Shown here: piece after piece, positions 11,580 through 23,556 of the stretch
How positions within the stretch are numbered: position 1 is the first letter of the stretch
Layout: each line of letters starts with the position of its first letter
Origin: Sambucus nigra
Taxonomy: Eukaryota > Streptophyta > Magnoliopsida > Dipsacales > Adoxaceae
Direction: 5' to 3'
DNA length: 64,000 nt
NCBI GenBank assembly: GCA_949130495.1
Contig: OX422221.1
Span: 151,199,741 to 151,263,740 of the forward strand
Made by a program: the position numbers and the translations under genes
The notes under the pieces: generated by a model
Database searches by the model: none
What the model saw: only the letters and a program-made list of their open reading frames with translations
What the model was told of the DNA's origin: nothing

Positions 11580-13894
11580 AGCCGAGGTTGGGGAGGACGA
11601 GATGCCTGACTCGACTTCTGATCAAGCCGACAGTCGAGATTCCTTTGAAGAGGCTATATGGTTATCACACATAAATTCTATGGAGTTTGATGCTACCAAG
11701 AGCTCATCTCAAGTTTCCTCTTCTAAACAAGCTGAGTCGTCTGGTCAGGACGACACTTCAGTTCAATTCATAGCGAACATTGTTGAGCTGACTATTAGCG
11801 TTGTTATTCGTCCCCCTAATATTCCTTTCTCGGCCATGACTACAAGATAGTTTCAAACGAGGTTTCTAGATAGGGCTTTGACTGCTGGAGATCCTATCAA
11901 AGGTGGTGACTCTAAGGTTTCCGAACCTGTCGATTATTCATATGCCGAGACCTTACAATCCACTGTCACAGAGTTCGACCTTCTCCTTTGGAGACACTTA
12001 TATGGCACTAAATTTGACATCGTTATGCATGCCCGAGATGAGGACGAGAGAGTATATGGTAGTCGAGAAGGCGAGAAATCGTCATTTATGTTCAAATGTT
12101 CAGAGTCATCTTGATACTCCCCTTCCATTCATCTCTATGGGCTATTATATCTGGCTTGGGACTTTCTCCTTCAGAGTTAGTGCCCAATTCCCATAGGATC
12201 ATACTCGGCTATGTTTTTGTATGGATGAAAAAAATACACAAATGACCCTTTAGTTACAATATTCCAAGCTTTCTATAATGTCTCATCCTAAAAGGCTTGG
12301 CCTGGCTTTTATCACTAAGGTTGATGATGCCCGATAAGAAAATCATCCACATCGTCCAAACATCTGATCACCACTAGAAATTGAGTTTTTTCTTCATTTC
12401 TAGGTCTTGGGAATTTCTGCCCAATGCCGACCAGCCTAAAGATGAGTCGAGGGTTCCACGTGTCTGGGCAAACCCCTCTATATTGGCCAAGTTGGACCCG
12501 GGACTTAGCATTACCTATAGAGAGGGGGTTATTTATTTGAGGGATTAAGGGAATAAGGATACCCTTCCTAAATTTGAGGATATCTTGACTCCTAAGTTTT
12601 TGGAGGAGGTTGGTCTGGGGGTTGATCCCTTAGACAAGTTTTGTGAGTTACTCATATTTTCTTTTCACAAGTCCCTTATCATCTTTAATCTTTATGACTA
12701 AACATTTATATTTGTCATTTGCATACCACCCTCCTCGTATATCTCAAGACTTCTGTTATATGATGACCCCACGACTTAAAGCTTCTTTACAAAAGAAGGT
12801 CAAATAGCCTATTAAGAAGATAATTATCCCTAGATTGATCAGCCCCGAGGTCATCCATAAAAGGAAGGAATACAATTTTCCCTCTAATACTCATAGATAA
12901 AGGGAGATGAGGCAGATGATAAATCCCCCTACATCCACATTTGTATCGAGTTCCTCTGGGGTTCCTCGTCTTAAGATTTTGAGACCTTATAGGCAGCCAA
13001 CATCGCCCAATTGAAGGCATATCCTGACTCGGTCATCTCATTAGTGAGGAGGTAGAGGGTTACCATATTTTCTATCCCTTCAAAGGGGTACTACGAGTCC
13101 ATGGGTAAGATAAACCCCCTGAAGACCTATGACTTACGTCTTCATCATCTGTCCCAGGTATCAACTTCATCACATCCAAATTTTTATTTGTTACATTCTG
13201 ACACTTAACCATTTTTATTCTTCTGCGGTCTGTGTGCGCCTTTACATAGGCTAAAAAATGGGTCACTGAGAATTTTTTCAATATCTAAGATGGTGAAAAG
13301 GCCCTTCAGGACGTGGCCGACCTGAAGAAAAAGCTGAGTAAGCACCGAGAAGAATATAAGAGGACCCTTGACCAGCTTAACCTGGATCATGCCAACGATT
13401 TGAAGGCCAAGGATGAGGCACTCATTACTTAAGCTAAACAACATACCATAGATCTTGTTGCAGCCATCAAATAAGCAAAGGACGAGGCCCTAACGGATGA
13501 GGTTATACAAAATATCAAAGATGAGTCCTTTTCTACTGAGGCCATAAAGATAATATAGGACGAGGCTTTTGAGGCTTATAAATCATTCGATGAGTTTGTC
13601 ACCTTCGACGTGGAGTACCTCTAAATGGGTATTAAAACAACCTGTCGATAGGTCATCATCAAATTTTCTGAGCTCGTCTCATCCATCCGGCCAGAATTAG
13701 AAGCCCTAGACTTGGAAGATCCTTTGATGGCCTTAACTATGGACTATGTTGAATCCATGGTTCCAATCGAAGTCGATAAAGCCATGGTCGAGATCCCTGT
13801 TGAAGATGACATTAACATAACCGCTACTGCTAAGGATGCTCAGGCTGAGGATGTTACTTGGAGGTCAACCATCAACGCTGATGAGATTTTGTAG
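11580..13894 (+). pseudogene. Antisense gene of the Tat element (Transposase_28-like plus coiled coil), broken
   Basis: The plus strand carries decayed coding sequence opposite to gag-pol. Frames include 11602-11850 and 11878-12114 (Ser/Asp/Glu-rich), a stretch near 12100-12330 with LPFHPSLWAI and LGLSPSELVPNS, and a coiled-coil part near 13290-13440 with DLKKKLSKHREEYKRTLDQL. The last open frame, 13712-13894, is acidic and ends TAG. The LGLSPSELVPN-type block resembles the domain called Transposase_28 ('putative gypsy type transposon'), found in antisense ORFs of Tat elements. The product's role is unknown even in intact elements. Many in-frame stops show it is dead. Upstream (10860-11580) is pyrimidine-rich and could be its former promoter and 5' UTR. 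Its 3' end faces the end of pol. Confidence 0.6.
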
Positions 13895-14049
13895 GGTGAT
13901 CGTTTGTGACCAAAACCCTTTATCTTGTAATCTATTTTTATTGTGAACACAAAATCAATCCTTTATAATATTTTTTATTGTGGCTGAATATTATACCATC
14001 TTGAATGAACGAAATCGTCTTGTATTTTTGAATTTTGCCTCATCTTGAG

Positions 14050-14800
14050 TCATAAAATAAGGCCCAAATTACTAATTGAACGAGAGGTCACCAAATCAAT
14101 GATGTTGAATTTTGACGAGTTTACTCTCGTCCAAAGTCAAGAGCTCAATTAACCATATTAAATGATTTTTGGACTTGAATTCACCAAATTGTGGTTTTTA
14201 ATGACAATTCCCCTCTCGTCATTTTGAGAGTGTATGGATGAGAATCGTCTCATCCTGCATTATCGTCTCAGTCGAGAGAGTTTTGACTCTAATTCCACCA
14301 AATTAATGATGTTTAAATAGACCATAATTAAATGATTTTAAATTTGAATGCACCAAATTAATGGTGTTTAATCACAAGTCCCCTCTCATCATTTTGAGAG
14401 TGTATAGATGAGAATTGTCTCGTCCTGCACTATCGTCTTGGCGAAGAGATTTTTGACTATAATTCTACCAAATTCATGATGTTTAAATGAACCATAATTA
14501 AATGATTTTTGAATTTTAATGCAACAAATTATGGTGTTTAATCGCAAGTTCCCTCTCATCATTTTGAGAGTGTATGGATGAGCATCGTCTCATCCTACAC
14601 TGTCGTCTCGGCCGAGAGAGTTTGACTTTAACTCCACCAAATTTATGTTTAATTTTCTTTGTGTTTTTCACCCTAAAAAATGATGTTATCACACTGTTCC
14701 CCCTCTCAGTGTTTTTGAGAATGCATGGACGAGGTTAGCATCATCTAGATTCTCGTGTCACCGAGAGTGAATTAATGCCATTTCACCAAATAAATTATGT
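14050..14800. repeat. Tandem repeat, about four units of 150-172 bp, in the Tat 3' region
   Basis: Blocks with CTCTC(G/A)TCATTTTGAGAGTG recur at about 14213, 14385, 14554 and (diverged) 14704. Each is preceded by ACCAAATT...ATGGTGTTTAAT and followed by GATGAG...CGTCTC. CTCTCA...TGAGAG can form a 6-bp stem. The array lies exactly between the convergent 3' ends of pol (minus) and the antisense gene (plus). Confidence 0.85.
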
Positions 14801-14934
14801 TTTGTTGCTTAGTACGACTTGAAATCTTCAATTTTATTAAGTCATACAATAAAATATGAGGGAACACTTTTAAACTTTCATTAATCACTTGTTCATTACA
14901 TATTTTTTACAATGATCACATAAAATCTGTACAA

Positions 14935-15886
14935 CATCCTGTTGATAATATTTCTTTAAGTGATTAACATTCCAAGGATTTGAGAACGGATCTACCTATA
15001 AACTTTCAAGTGGATAAATGCCAGGGATGACCTTTTCAATAACTTTGTAGAGGTCGTACCAGTTTGCATGGAGCTTATTTGGCTTCTGCCAAGATTTCTT
15101 TAAAATTAAGTCTCCAACGACTGTTGGCCTAGCCTTTACCCTTTTGTTGTCGAATTTTTCACTCCTCTTCGGATAAGCAGCCTGCCTAATCTTCGCCTCC
15201 TCTTTCCTTCCTTAAATAAGGTTCATATCTAACCTTCGCTCTTCAGTATGTTCTTTGGGGTTATATGTTAGAACTCTATGACTTGGTAGGCCAATCTCTG
15301 TAGGTATCACCGCCTCTGAGCCATAGGAAAGCATGAATGGGGTTTCCCCCATTGGCATTCTCTCCATCGTCCTATATGCCCACGGGATAATGTGTAACTC
15401 TTTCGTCCAAATACCTTTGGTGTCTTCCAAATTTTTATTGATTAGTTATAAAATGGTTCTATAAGTCACCTCAGTTTGGCCATTTTCTTGAGGCCGGCCT
15501 GGAGCTGAGAAAAACTGCCTAATGACAACCCTTTTGCAGTAAACCTCTAGAGATGAATTCTTGAACTGTTTTCCATTATCCAAGATTAAGGTATGGGGAA
15601 GACCATACCTATAAATGATGTTCATCCAAATGAATTTGAAGGTCTTCGTCTCAGTGATGGTTAGTATGGCCTCCGCCTCAACCCATTTAGAGAAATAGTC
15701 GATCACCACGATTAGATACTTATAATTGCCAGTTTCCCTAGGCAAGGGTCCTACCAAGTCAATAACCCAAATTTCAAATATCCAAGGGGAAGTAATAGAT
15801 GTGAAATGTTGATGAGGTTTATGAGGTATACTGGCATATCTCTCGCATATGTTACATCTCTTCATATAGCTAGTTGTATTGGCCAA
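14935..15886 (-). pseudogene. Tat pol: integrase, broken
   Basis: The 146-codon frame at 15446-15886 has the second half of the HHCC zinc finger (KRCNICERYA). It also has all three catalytic core positions: Asp in WVIDLVGPL, Asp in LILDNGKQF and Glu in RPQENGQTE. The next frame (15212-15430) continues the core with WAYRTMERMPMGETPFML. Toward 14935 the tail can be followed as a KPNKLHANWYDLYKVIEKV region and a closing WNVNHLKKYY before stop. A stop near 15440 and several others separate these parts. Integrase inserts the cDNA copy into the chromosome; this copy cannot make a full protein. Confidence 0.85.
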
Positions 15887-16449
15887 CGTCGGCCACCAAT
15901 ACCATTAAGTGACTATTCTCTTTGCCAATGATCTCCCTCATATATTATTAGAACAACGACCCTCATGTACATGTTTCATAATTTATTCCACCTTTATCGG
16001 ATGGACACATCGAAGTAGAGGAGGAGGAACCCTTTCTTGTATAAAACATCCCCAATTATTAAGAACTTTGTCGCCTTATATCTCAGTTTTTTCCTCTCCA
16101 ACTTTGACTCTGGTAGTTCATTATCCTTGATGTATCGGATGAAATGGTCCATCCAAGATTAAACTTGATTCGGGTTTAAGAAGAACTCTATTGTATTTTC
16201 ATCCTCTTTAACGGTCAGTCGATGTATAATATTTTCAGGCATCAACCTTCTAATTTATGTGCTGGTTGCTGACGGTAAGGCATCATCTTAATCGTTGTCT
16301 AGCCGAGGGATCCTTTTTATCTTCACCTCTCCGAAGTTCTTCAACATTACTTTTACCCTTTCTAGGTACTTGTCCATCCACTCAACCCAGTCCTCGTATA
16401 CCCCTAGGATTTGATTCACCACCAACCTGGAATCATTATGAACCAATAA

Positions 16450-17330
16450 TTAGTCAACATTCAATGATCTATCTAGGGAAATTCCTTGTAAAAGAGCCTC
16501 GTACTTCGACTTGTTGTTGAACCATTTGAAACTAAATATTAGATCATACTCGATGTTAGTCCCATTCGGGGCCGAGATTATCAAGCTGACACCAATCCCA
16601 TTTTCGCAAGAAGAGCCATCTGTAAACAGGCTCCAAACATTATCTGCCTTGGCAAAAGTGCCCTCATCCTGCACTCCATTCTTGAATAGGAATTTCTCTT
16701 CTTTATTATCGACTAAGATAGTTTTGTCCACACTCGTTTTAGCCCCAACTGGGCTAACACTTGCTTTTTATGGCTCATTTGATATATCTATGAACTCTTC
16801 GGTGTCGGCCTCGTCCTATATGAACTCAAACACTAAATCAGTTAAAGCATGCACCTTGATGGCTATTCTTAGATGAGAGACAATGTCAAATTCCCTTAAC
16901 TCTATTGACTAGGCCTCAACCTACCCGATTTCTCTGGTTTATAGATGACCTACCTAAAAGGAGAGTCTATAAGGACGACCATCGTGTGAGCGTGGAAATA
17001 GGATTTTATTTCTCTCGACACGTGTATCAAAGCGTAAGTCATCAATTCCATCTTTGTATATCTCTTTTTGGCCCCTTGAAGGGCTTTATTATTAAAATAT
17101 ACTGGCTTTTATATCCCATCATCGTCTCATATAAGGGCAATACTGATGGTCGACTCACATATGGCAAAATATAGATATAACTTTTCTCCTTAAACAGGAC
17201 AGGATAATAAAAGTGGGGAGCCGAGGTAAGCCTTCAACTCTTGAAAGGGTCCCTCACACTCCTCATTCCACTCAAAGGCTTTTCTCAATAGATTGAAGAA
17301 GGGAAGACATTTTTCTATAGCCCTTGACAT
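16450..17330 (-). pseudogene. Tat pol: RT-linked RNase H remnant and second (archaeal-type) RNase H
   Basis: 16450-16731 encodes WSLFTDGSSCENG and KSKYEALLQGISL. The first catalytic Asp (TDGSS) and the Glu of YEAL are present, the pattern of the extra RNase H found in Tat elements. 16900-17330 is more decayed: SRFMSRAIEKCLPFF, AFEWNEECEGPF and a TKMELMTYAL block of the RNase H joined to RT. Stops and frame changes separate the parts. RNase H would degrade the RNA strand during reverse transcription. Confidence 0.78.
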
Positions 17331-17339
17331 GAACCTACT

Positions 17340-18110
17340 CAATGCAGCAACTCGTCCAGTCAGTCTCTAAACATCTTTTATGGTTTTTGGAGTCTTCATC
17401 TCTACCAAGGATTTAATTTTTTGAGGTTAGCCTCTATCCCTCGTTGGTTGATGATGAACCCTAAGAACTTGCCTTCTTTAACCCCGAATACAAACTTGGC
17501 GGGATTGCGCTTCATTCGATATTGGTCTATTTTATTGAAAGTGCACTCGAGGTCGGCCACATGTGTCTCGGCCTTGAGGCTCTTTGTTAACATGTCATCA
17601 ACATATACCTCCATGGTCTTGCCTATTTGGTCCTCAAACATCTTATTTACTAACCTCTGATACGTTTCCTTTGTATTCCTAAGGCCGAAGGCCATGACCT
17701 TGTAGTAGTATGTACCCTTATTAGTGATGAATGAAATCTTTTGGCATCGAATAGATCTATAAATATATGATTATAGCCTGAGTAGGCGTCCATAAAACTC
17801 ATCAGTTCATGCTGAGTCGTGGCATCAACCATCTGATCAATCCTCGGCAGAGGGAAGCTGTCTTTGAAGAATTCCTTGTTAAATTAGTGAACTCAACACA
17901 CATCCTCCATTTTCCATTAGGCTTAGGAACGATCATCGAATTAGCCAACCATTTTGGATAGACGACCTCCCTTTTGAACTCTAGAATCTCTTGTTTCTAC
18001 ATCTTATCTCCTATGACTTCATATTTCTCTCTAGAGTAGATCATCCACCTCTGTCTAACTAGCTTGACTTCCTCATCTACATTCAATTTATAACAGAGGA
18101 TCTATGGATC
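17340..18110 (-). pseudogene. Tat pol: reverse transcriptase, broken
   Basis: 17402-17695 encodes MAFGLRNTKETYQRLVNKMF followed by VYVDDMLTKS; the YVDD active-site codons are 17594-17605. 17650-17832 encodes FMDAYSGYN, which holds the other catalytic Asp, in a neighbouring frame. A frameshift between 17650 and 17700 and several stops break the gene. It was part of one polyprotein with the protease upstream and RNase H and integrase downstream on the minus strand. Confidence 0.88.
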
Positions 18111-18149
18111 AATCCATGGCATGTCAGTAAGACTCCATACAAAAAAACT

Positions 18150-18770
18150 TTATCTCTTTCTTAATAATTTGAACAACTCTTCCTTGATTTCTTTTTTCGG
18201 GGATTCACCAATTTGGACGGTTTTCTCCGGCTCGTCCTTATGGAGGATGATGAATTTTACCTCCTCGACAGCCTCACCCTTTTTCAACTTTGTCTCATCC
18301 CATGGGTTAAGAGTATCGATATTGTAAGTGGTATTGGCCCTCTTATGTGCTTCTCTTGCCTCACGAATTGAAGTGGCATTCACGCACCTCAACTCGGTCA
18401 CCTTAAACTTCCCTACTTCATAAGGAGTTGGGAATTTTATCATTTGGTGAATGGTTGGGGGCATCGCCTCAAATTCCTCGAGGGATATTCGTCCCATTAT
18501 GATATTGTAAGTTGAATAAACATTCTCATCCATTACAAAGAAATTTATCTTCTATGTGAGAAACCTAGGACAAGTCTCCCACATACTGACGTCCATCTTA
18601 TAAATCCCAAGAGGATAAAATTTTTCTCCACTGAAGCCAATTAGTAGTTGATGATTTGGGGCTCTTCTTTCTTAATCACAAGCCTTTAAAACACTCCCAG
18701 AAAATTACATTAGTTGAACTGCCACCATCAACCAATATTCTAGGGACCTCATACCCATGCACTCTCATGA
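18150..18770 (-). pseudogene. Tat pol: aspartic protease and protease-RT linker, broken
   Basis: Near 18690-18765 the minus strand encodes RILVDGGSSTNVIFW, the retroviral-type aspartic protease motif (here VDGGS) with its Asp. The linker frame 18150-18533 (127 codons, NIIMGRISLEEFEAMPPTIH, then REAREAHKR) matches the region that normally follows the protease in this group. Stops between the two show decay. The protease would process the polyprotein. Confidence 0.8.
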
Positions 18771-18870
18771 TGATCACCAAAGGATCGTAATGAGGGGCTA
18801 AGATCTCCTTAAAGTCCAACCTCGAGAAACCGATGAACAATATGTTCATGTCAACTTTCTTCCTTTTACT

Positions 18871-19775
18871 CTATTTTGAATCAACAACGATTAAGTTTAC
18901 TGCTCTCGTCTTGGGGAGAGCTTTGGCTTCTGCTACGTAGGCCTTCTTATCAGCTGTATCTCTACCACCACCTGCCAAATCGACGTATATTATTTTTGCA
19001 CCATGAGAAATATAATGCAACCGACACTTGGGATCAGTTTTCTTCATTAGGAGGTCGTGGTCTGCCTCATTATCATCTGAGGCATCATCGTCCCTATTCA
19101 CTGGGTCATCCCATTTTCACTAATCATCCCGTCTCCTTTGGGTATCGTATCATCCATTTTTAAACTATTTTTATCCACGTATTTCTTGAGTCTCCCATGC
19201 TTCAACATTTTTTCTATCATGTCTTTGAGTGCGAAGCATTTATCAGTAGTGTGAATATGATCCCGATGGAACTCACACCACTTACTTTTATTCCTCTTAT
19301 GAGGAGGGTCTTTCAATTTTTTTGGCCATCTCAAGGATCGGTCATTCTTAATTTCATTTACGATCATCCTCGGGGTGGTAGCCAATGGGGTATAGTCAAT
19401 GAACTTATCATCTGCTGAACTTTTCTGCTCTCCCTTTCCTTTTAACTTTTGGGATTTGCTTCCATTTACTCCTTTCTCATCATGTAATTTGGCCGCCATG
19501 GCCTCCTCCTCTTTCATGACTCTCCCAACCATGGCCAGGAGTTCTGCCACGGACTCTAGAAGATCTTCAGCCAGCTTTCATAGGATCTTTCCATTATCTA
19601 ACCCTCCCATCAGGGCAGTCATCGCAATACTTTCATCATAGTCTTCCACCTCCAATTTCTCTTTGTTAAAGAGGGCAATGTAGTTCCTCAGAGACTCATT
19701 TTTTCCTTGTTTGACATACAATAAGTGAGTGGTCTTCTCTCAAGATTTTACTCCAAACAAAAGTAATGGATGAAC
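18871..19775 (-). pseudogene. Tat gag, C-terminal half with zinc-knuckle-like motif, broken
   Basis: The 150-codon frame 19098-19550 carries MVGRVMKEEEAMAAKLHDEK and then CEFHRDHIHTTDKC, the C-x-F-H-xxx-G/I-H-x-T-xx-C nucleic-acid-binding motif of Tat gag proteins. 18871-19101 continues toward protease. 19560-19775 encodes LFNKEKLEVEDYDESIAMTA, the end of the gag core. The gene is cut at 19779/22485 by a solo LTR; N-terminal parts resume at 22490. Confidence 0.82.
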
Positions 19776-20576
19776 CTTTTGTGACAACCCGGCATCCAAA
19801 ATAAGGGGTGGCCAGCCCGATACTCCAATAATACAGGAATCATGGATGGAAATCATTCTCAGCATTGTAACAATGTAAAGAGTATATGGGATAACCACAC
19901 AATAATTCAGAAAAACGGGTTGTCAAAAATTTTAGTTTTGTAATTTAAATAAAGCATTACTAATAACCCTTAATAGAAAAGAAAGGTGGACACTCCCACA
20001 AGTGTATATATATATATACCAACCATAATAAAGAAAGGACCGAATGAAACGTCGGTCAGTGGAATTCATACAATATACAATAAGTTTCATGTGTTACATA
20101 ATACATCCATTATACAATTACAATAGTTTGGGCCACACGCCCGAATAAAGACTGATCATAACTAGAAAACAATAAGGAAGCCGTCTACACAAAAAAATAT
20201 CCCGTGATATCCGTAAAATGTCACGGCTCCTCAAAAGACACTGGAATAGGGAGGTCATTACGGGCGACCTTGCGGTGGAACACCTGAGCGGATATAACAT
20301 ATACATATACACAACAAGAAAGAAGAACCGTCCAGAGCCCGATTTTATGTGATCACCAGATAAATGACAAGTATGACAATGATGAACAGATAAGCATGGA
20401 TGATAAAGATGATATTCTACCATGGTAACAATGAGATAAATTAAGACAATTTAATAATTATAAGTGAAGAATCGATTATATATGCAATTAAGAATACTTA
20501 TCAACTGTTTTCATCTTTCATCCTTTTCATTTTATCTCCTTTCCATTTCTTATCAGGAATACAATTATTATCATGT

Positions 20577-20639
20577 GCTCTTTATGGCACTTATCTCAAT
20601 TGTATGCTCTTTGTGGCATATACTTTGCTCTTTGTGGCA
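20577..20639. repeat. Three GCTCTTT(A/G)TGGCA motifs in family B LTR copy 1
   Basis: They lie at 20577-20589, 20606-20618 and 20627-20639. The other copy of this LTR has three at 39149, 39225 and 39247. They are conserved in number and in relative position. Confidence 0.8.
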
Positions 20640-21454
20640 TTAATGTTCCATTGAGTCCAACTCGATAATTAGAATAGTTATAAGTATATATATATAACGA
20701 TTCTAAGACCGCCAGTCCAGGTTTCCCCACTGTGCGCGCCTCTAAATAACCATCATCTTCCAGGTCCTATCATAAGACAACCTGGGATCCTATCGAAACT
20801 TTGGGAAGCGGCCATATGCCTGCGGGGTAGTCAAGACCACACCCGAAATCTTCAAGCCATCGCAGAAAAATATAAAACAAGCACTCATATAGCCTAGGAC
20901 TATATCCACCCTGCATTCATTAGCCAGGGGGCTTCACCTCACGCACGGACTTCCCTTAAGATGGTATTTAGAGAGGTGTGTATCATCGATTTTATTAATT
21001 TCCATTACATGATTTAGTAAATTATCATTTACTTTGTCCAATTTACATTTTATAATATGCATTATGGTTATGTACTTCACATCATCATAATAACCTCGAA
21101 GAATATTTAAACTCCTAAGTTATTTCTCCCAAATGTTCCCTTTTTGGACTTTATACTAAACCATCACGTTACACCTAACTCACATTAACTCCTAAAGTCT
21201 TCAAATTTGCCTTTAAGATCTCCTAGATTCTTATAAAACTACAGAAGAGAAGTAATGTCTGAACATTACTTTAAACCTCCCCCCCCCCTCCCCTCAAATG
21301 AACCCTAGATGAACCCCTTCGAGTCTAGGGTGTCGACCAAACTCAACTAATACTCTAAAACCCTATATTTACTTCATTTAAGAAGTTCCGTAATTACTAA
21401 ACCTAAAGAAAAAGGGTTAAAAGAAAAGAAAACAAAATTTCAAATGAGGGACTT

Positions 21455-21632
21455 CCGAATCGATTCGGCCTGGCCGAATCGATTCGGACAGAAATCATGG
21501 CTTACTACATAATTGCCGAATCGATTCGGACCTTCCGAATTGATTCGGTCGGGGAAATGGGGTTTCTGCATAAATGCCGAATCGATTCGGTTCACCCAAC
21601 CTAGGAAACTGTCTCGCAGCGAATCGATTCGG
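21455..21632. repeat. Cluster of six CCGAATCGATTCGG palindromes
   Basis: Copies lie at 21455-21468, 21474-21487, 21516-21529, 21535-21548 (T for C at one base), 21577-21590 and 21619-21632 (first base G). Spacing is irregular: two close pairs, then 28 bases. The sister LTR has a different palindrome here. Confidence 0.92.
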
Positions 21633-22484
21633 TTCTGCAGAAATTCCTAATTTTTCTTATGGAGTCTTGGACTCCAATTTCATTTCCAACTCAAATACAT
21701 TCAAACCATTCTCATTTATTGTCACCAACACATCATAAAGACTACTAACTATTACCACAACCATCAATAATCATCCAAATCATTCTTTAATGATTCACAA
21801 TTCACAAATACACAAAAACCCTAAACTAATGAAACCATGATCAATACACCATTATCACAACAAATCATTTATCTTAAACCACAAATAGCAAGTAGGAAAC
21901 TTGCCTCAATTTAGGAAATGCAGATTTTCTTTGTGTAGTGGCAAGAATTTCACCTCAATCTTCAATCTCTTCTACTTTCTCTACACTTTCTCTTCCTCTC
22001 TCAAACTCTCTCTAGGTATAGGAAATGAAATTAAGGAAATAGAAGACTTAGTAAGACTAAGTCGTGCCATTAGTCAAAATCCCAACTTAATTGATCAATA
22101 TTGCGATAAAATAACACGCAACTACATATTTAAGGTATAATCAGTCAAAAGTGCCAAAAACCTCAAAATACAATATGGCACATAATTTGACTATCTCGCA
22201 CGTTTCGGAATCAACTACGGTCTCCAAATTATCATTTGGACAATTTATAATTCATTTTAAGTTCCAATCTCATTATTAGGCCAAATATCACTTTAATTCA
22301 TATGATATTATAAAACATGACATGGCAATATTCACCTATAGTTACAGTAAATATGAAATTTCACAGTGAACATTTACTTTTCTTCATTAAATTAATAATC
22401 AATCCATAACCCAACATTTTATATCTAATTACCGTACCTAGTAAATAAATATAAAATATGTTCTCATAAGCGAGGATTATTACA

Positions 22485-23556
22485 CCTTTTGGCTAGCTTC
22501 TTGAAATTCTTAATTGAGTTTCCAAGAAGGGAGGTGTCACATATGTGAGCAACATCAGTGAGGGTGCTTGAAAAGGCTATACACCTCATCTTGTTAGAAA
22601 TCAAGAAGATGTCAGAAGCAGGTTTATACATTTCCACCCGGTGGACTGGATTGGTTCTTCCATTATATTTTCGTGTGACCACCGACGGCTTGAATTTAGC
22701 TGGGGTGGGGTAGCTAACTATCTTAGCGACGAATGGCTATACTTTCATGTAACCCCTCGTAAAAGGGTCTCGACTCTTTAAAATGTCTCCAATCTTATCT
22801 TCCAACCTTTGGATAGATCTATTCTATGTATTTTCATCCGCATATATAGAATCTACCTTGGGCACAATAGCATTATCATTGGACCCCTCTCTGTCAATCG
22901 GTTGTTGTATTAGATCTCAGACAACCGTCCTTTGATGACTATTGACTTCTCTATGCTCCTCATCTCGGCCACATGATGGCTGATGATGAGCACATCCATC
23001 ATTTATTCTTGAACGAGCTATGCTCCGAGACCTGGAGAGTCGATCTCTACAATCACCAACCAGTTCGAGTTTGTCAAAGGCAGGCCCTCTGCTGAGTCTA
23101 TTAAATGCTGTAGGATGGGATCATCCGTCATAACCTGGTCTGTCATTGTTTCCTCCATTAGCTTGAACAGGGCGTACAGTATTTACTGAGATCTCATATG
23201 GTTCCCAACACTCTTCTACATCATATTCATTGTCTTCATGTTCTTAACCTTGCCTCCCCAGTGATAGATGCTTTAGGTCAGTAATATCCCTTCGTATCGG
23301 CTTCTGTTGTGCTCCTTTTATGGGGTGGTCTCCCTATCACCTGAATTTTTCCATCTCTGGTGGCCGGAGTTATCATCTTTCTAGTCACACCCGTGGGCTT
23401 TATCAATACATTCTGGCTAAAAGTGACCAACTTCTCTTGAATCTTCATTTGGCTCACCGCTAGTGATCGCAGTGCCGTTGTGACCTCAGCCATTTCTGAC
23501 TGAGGCGGTGCTTGGACGAAACTAGGGCCAACGCTTAGTGGAAGATTTGATGCCAT
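22485..23556 (-). pseudogene. Tat gag, N-terminal half, broken
   Basis: ATG at 23556 opens a 92-codon frame (MASNLPLSVGPSFVQAP; EVTTALRSLAVSQMKIQEKL). Further in, 22464-22682 encodes YNGRTNPVHRVEMYK and LLGNSIKNFKKLAK, the Retrotrans_gag capsid-type domain (compare the usual YDGxxDPxxHxxxY). Stops at about 23278 and beyond split it. Gag forms the virus-like particle. Its 3' part continues at 19775 across the solo LTR. Confidence 0.82.

Larger units (their letters stand above)
19780..22484. mobile_element. Solo LTR (family B, copy 1) inserted in the Tat gag
   Basis: A 2705-bp non-coding segment begins TGTGACAACCC and ends GGATTATTACA. It is flanked by perfect 5-bp repeats CCTTT (19775-19779 and 22485-22489). 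It aligns along its length with 38074-41067 (for example GACCGCCAGTCCAGGTTTCC and AAGACAACCTGGGATCCTAT), proving a shared family. With one LTR, target duplication and no internal part, it is a solo LTR left by LTR-LTR recombination. The terminal sequence is of Ty3/gypsy type. Confidence 0.88.

Noticed and set aside
19195..19420. Plus-strand frames over the Tat gag, protease and RT regions (for example 16511-16876, 19399-19641)
   Set aside because: Shadows of the minus-strand gag-pol; no motif of their own.
21455..21632. CRISPR-like or phage attachment-site cluster
   Set aside because: The repeats are 14-bp palindromes at irregular spacing in a eukaryotic LTR; no cas genes or phage genes.
19771..22490. 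CCTTT duplication shared by the solo LTR at 19780 and the element at 58605 as evidence of related insertions
   Set aside because: The two elements have different ends and LTRs; a 5-bp match between two sites is expected by chance at low frequency and carries no weight.
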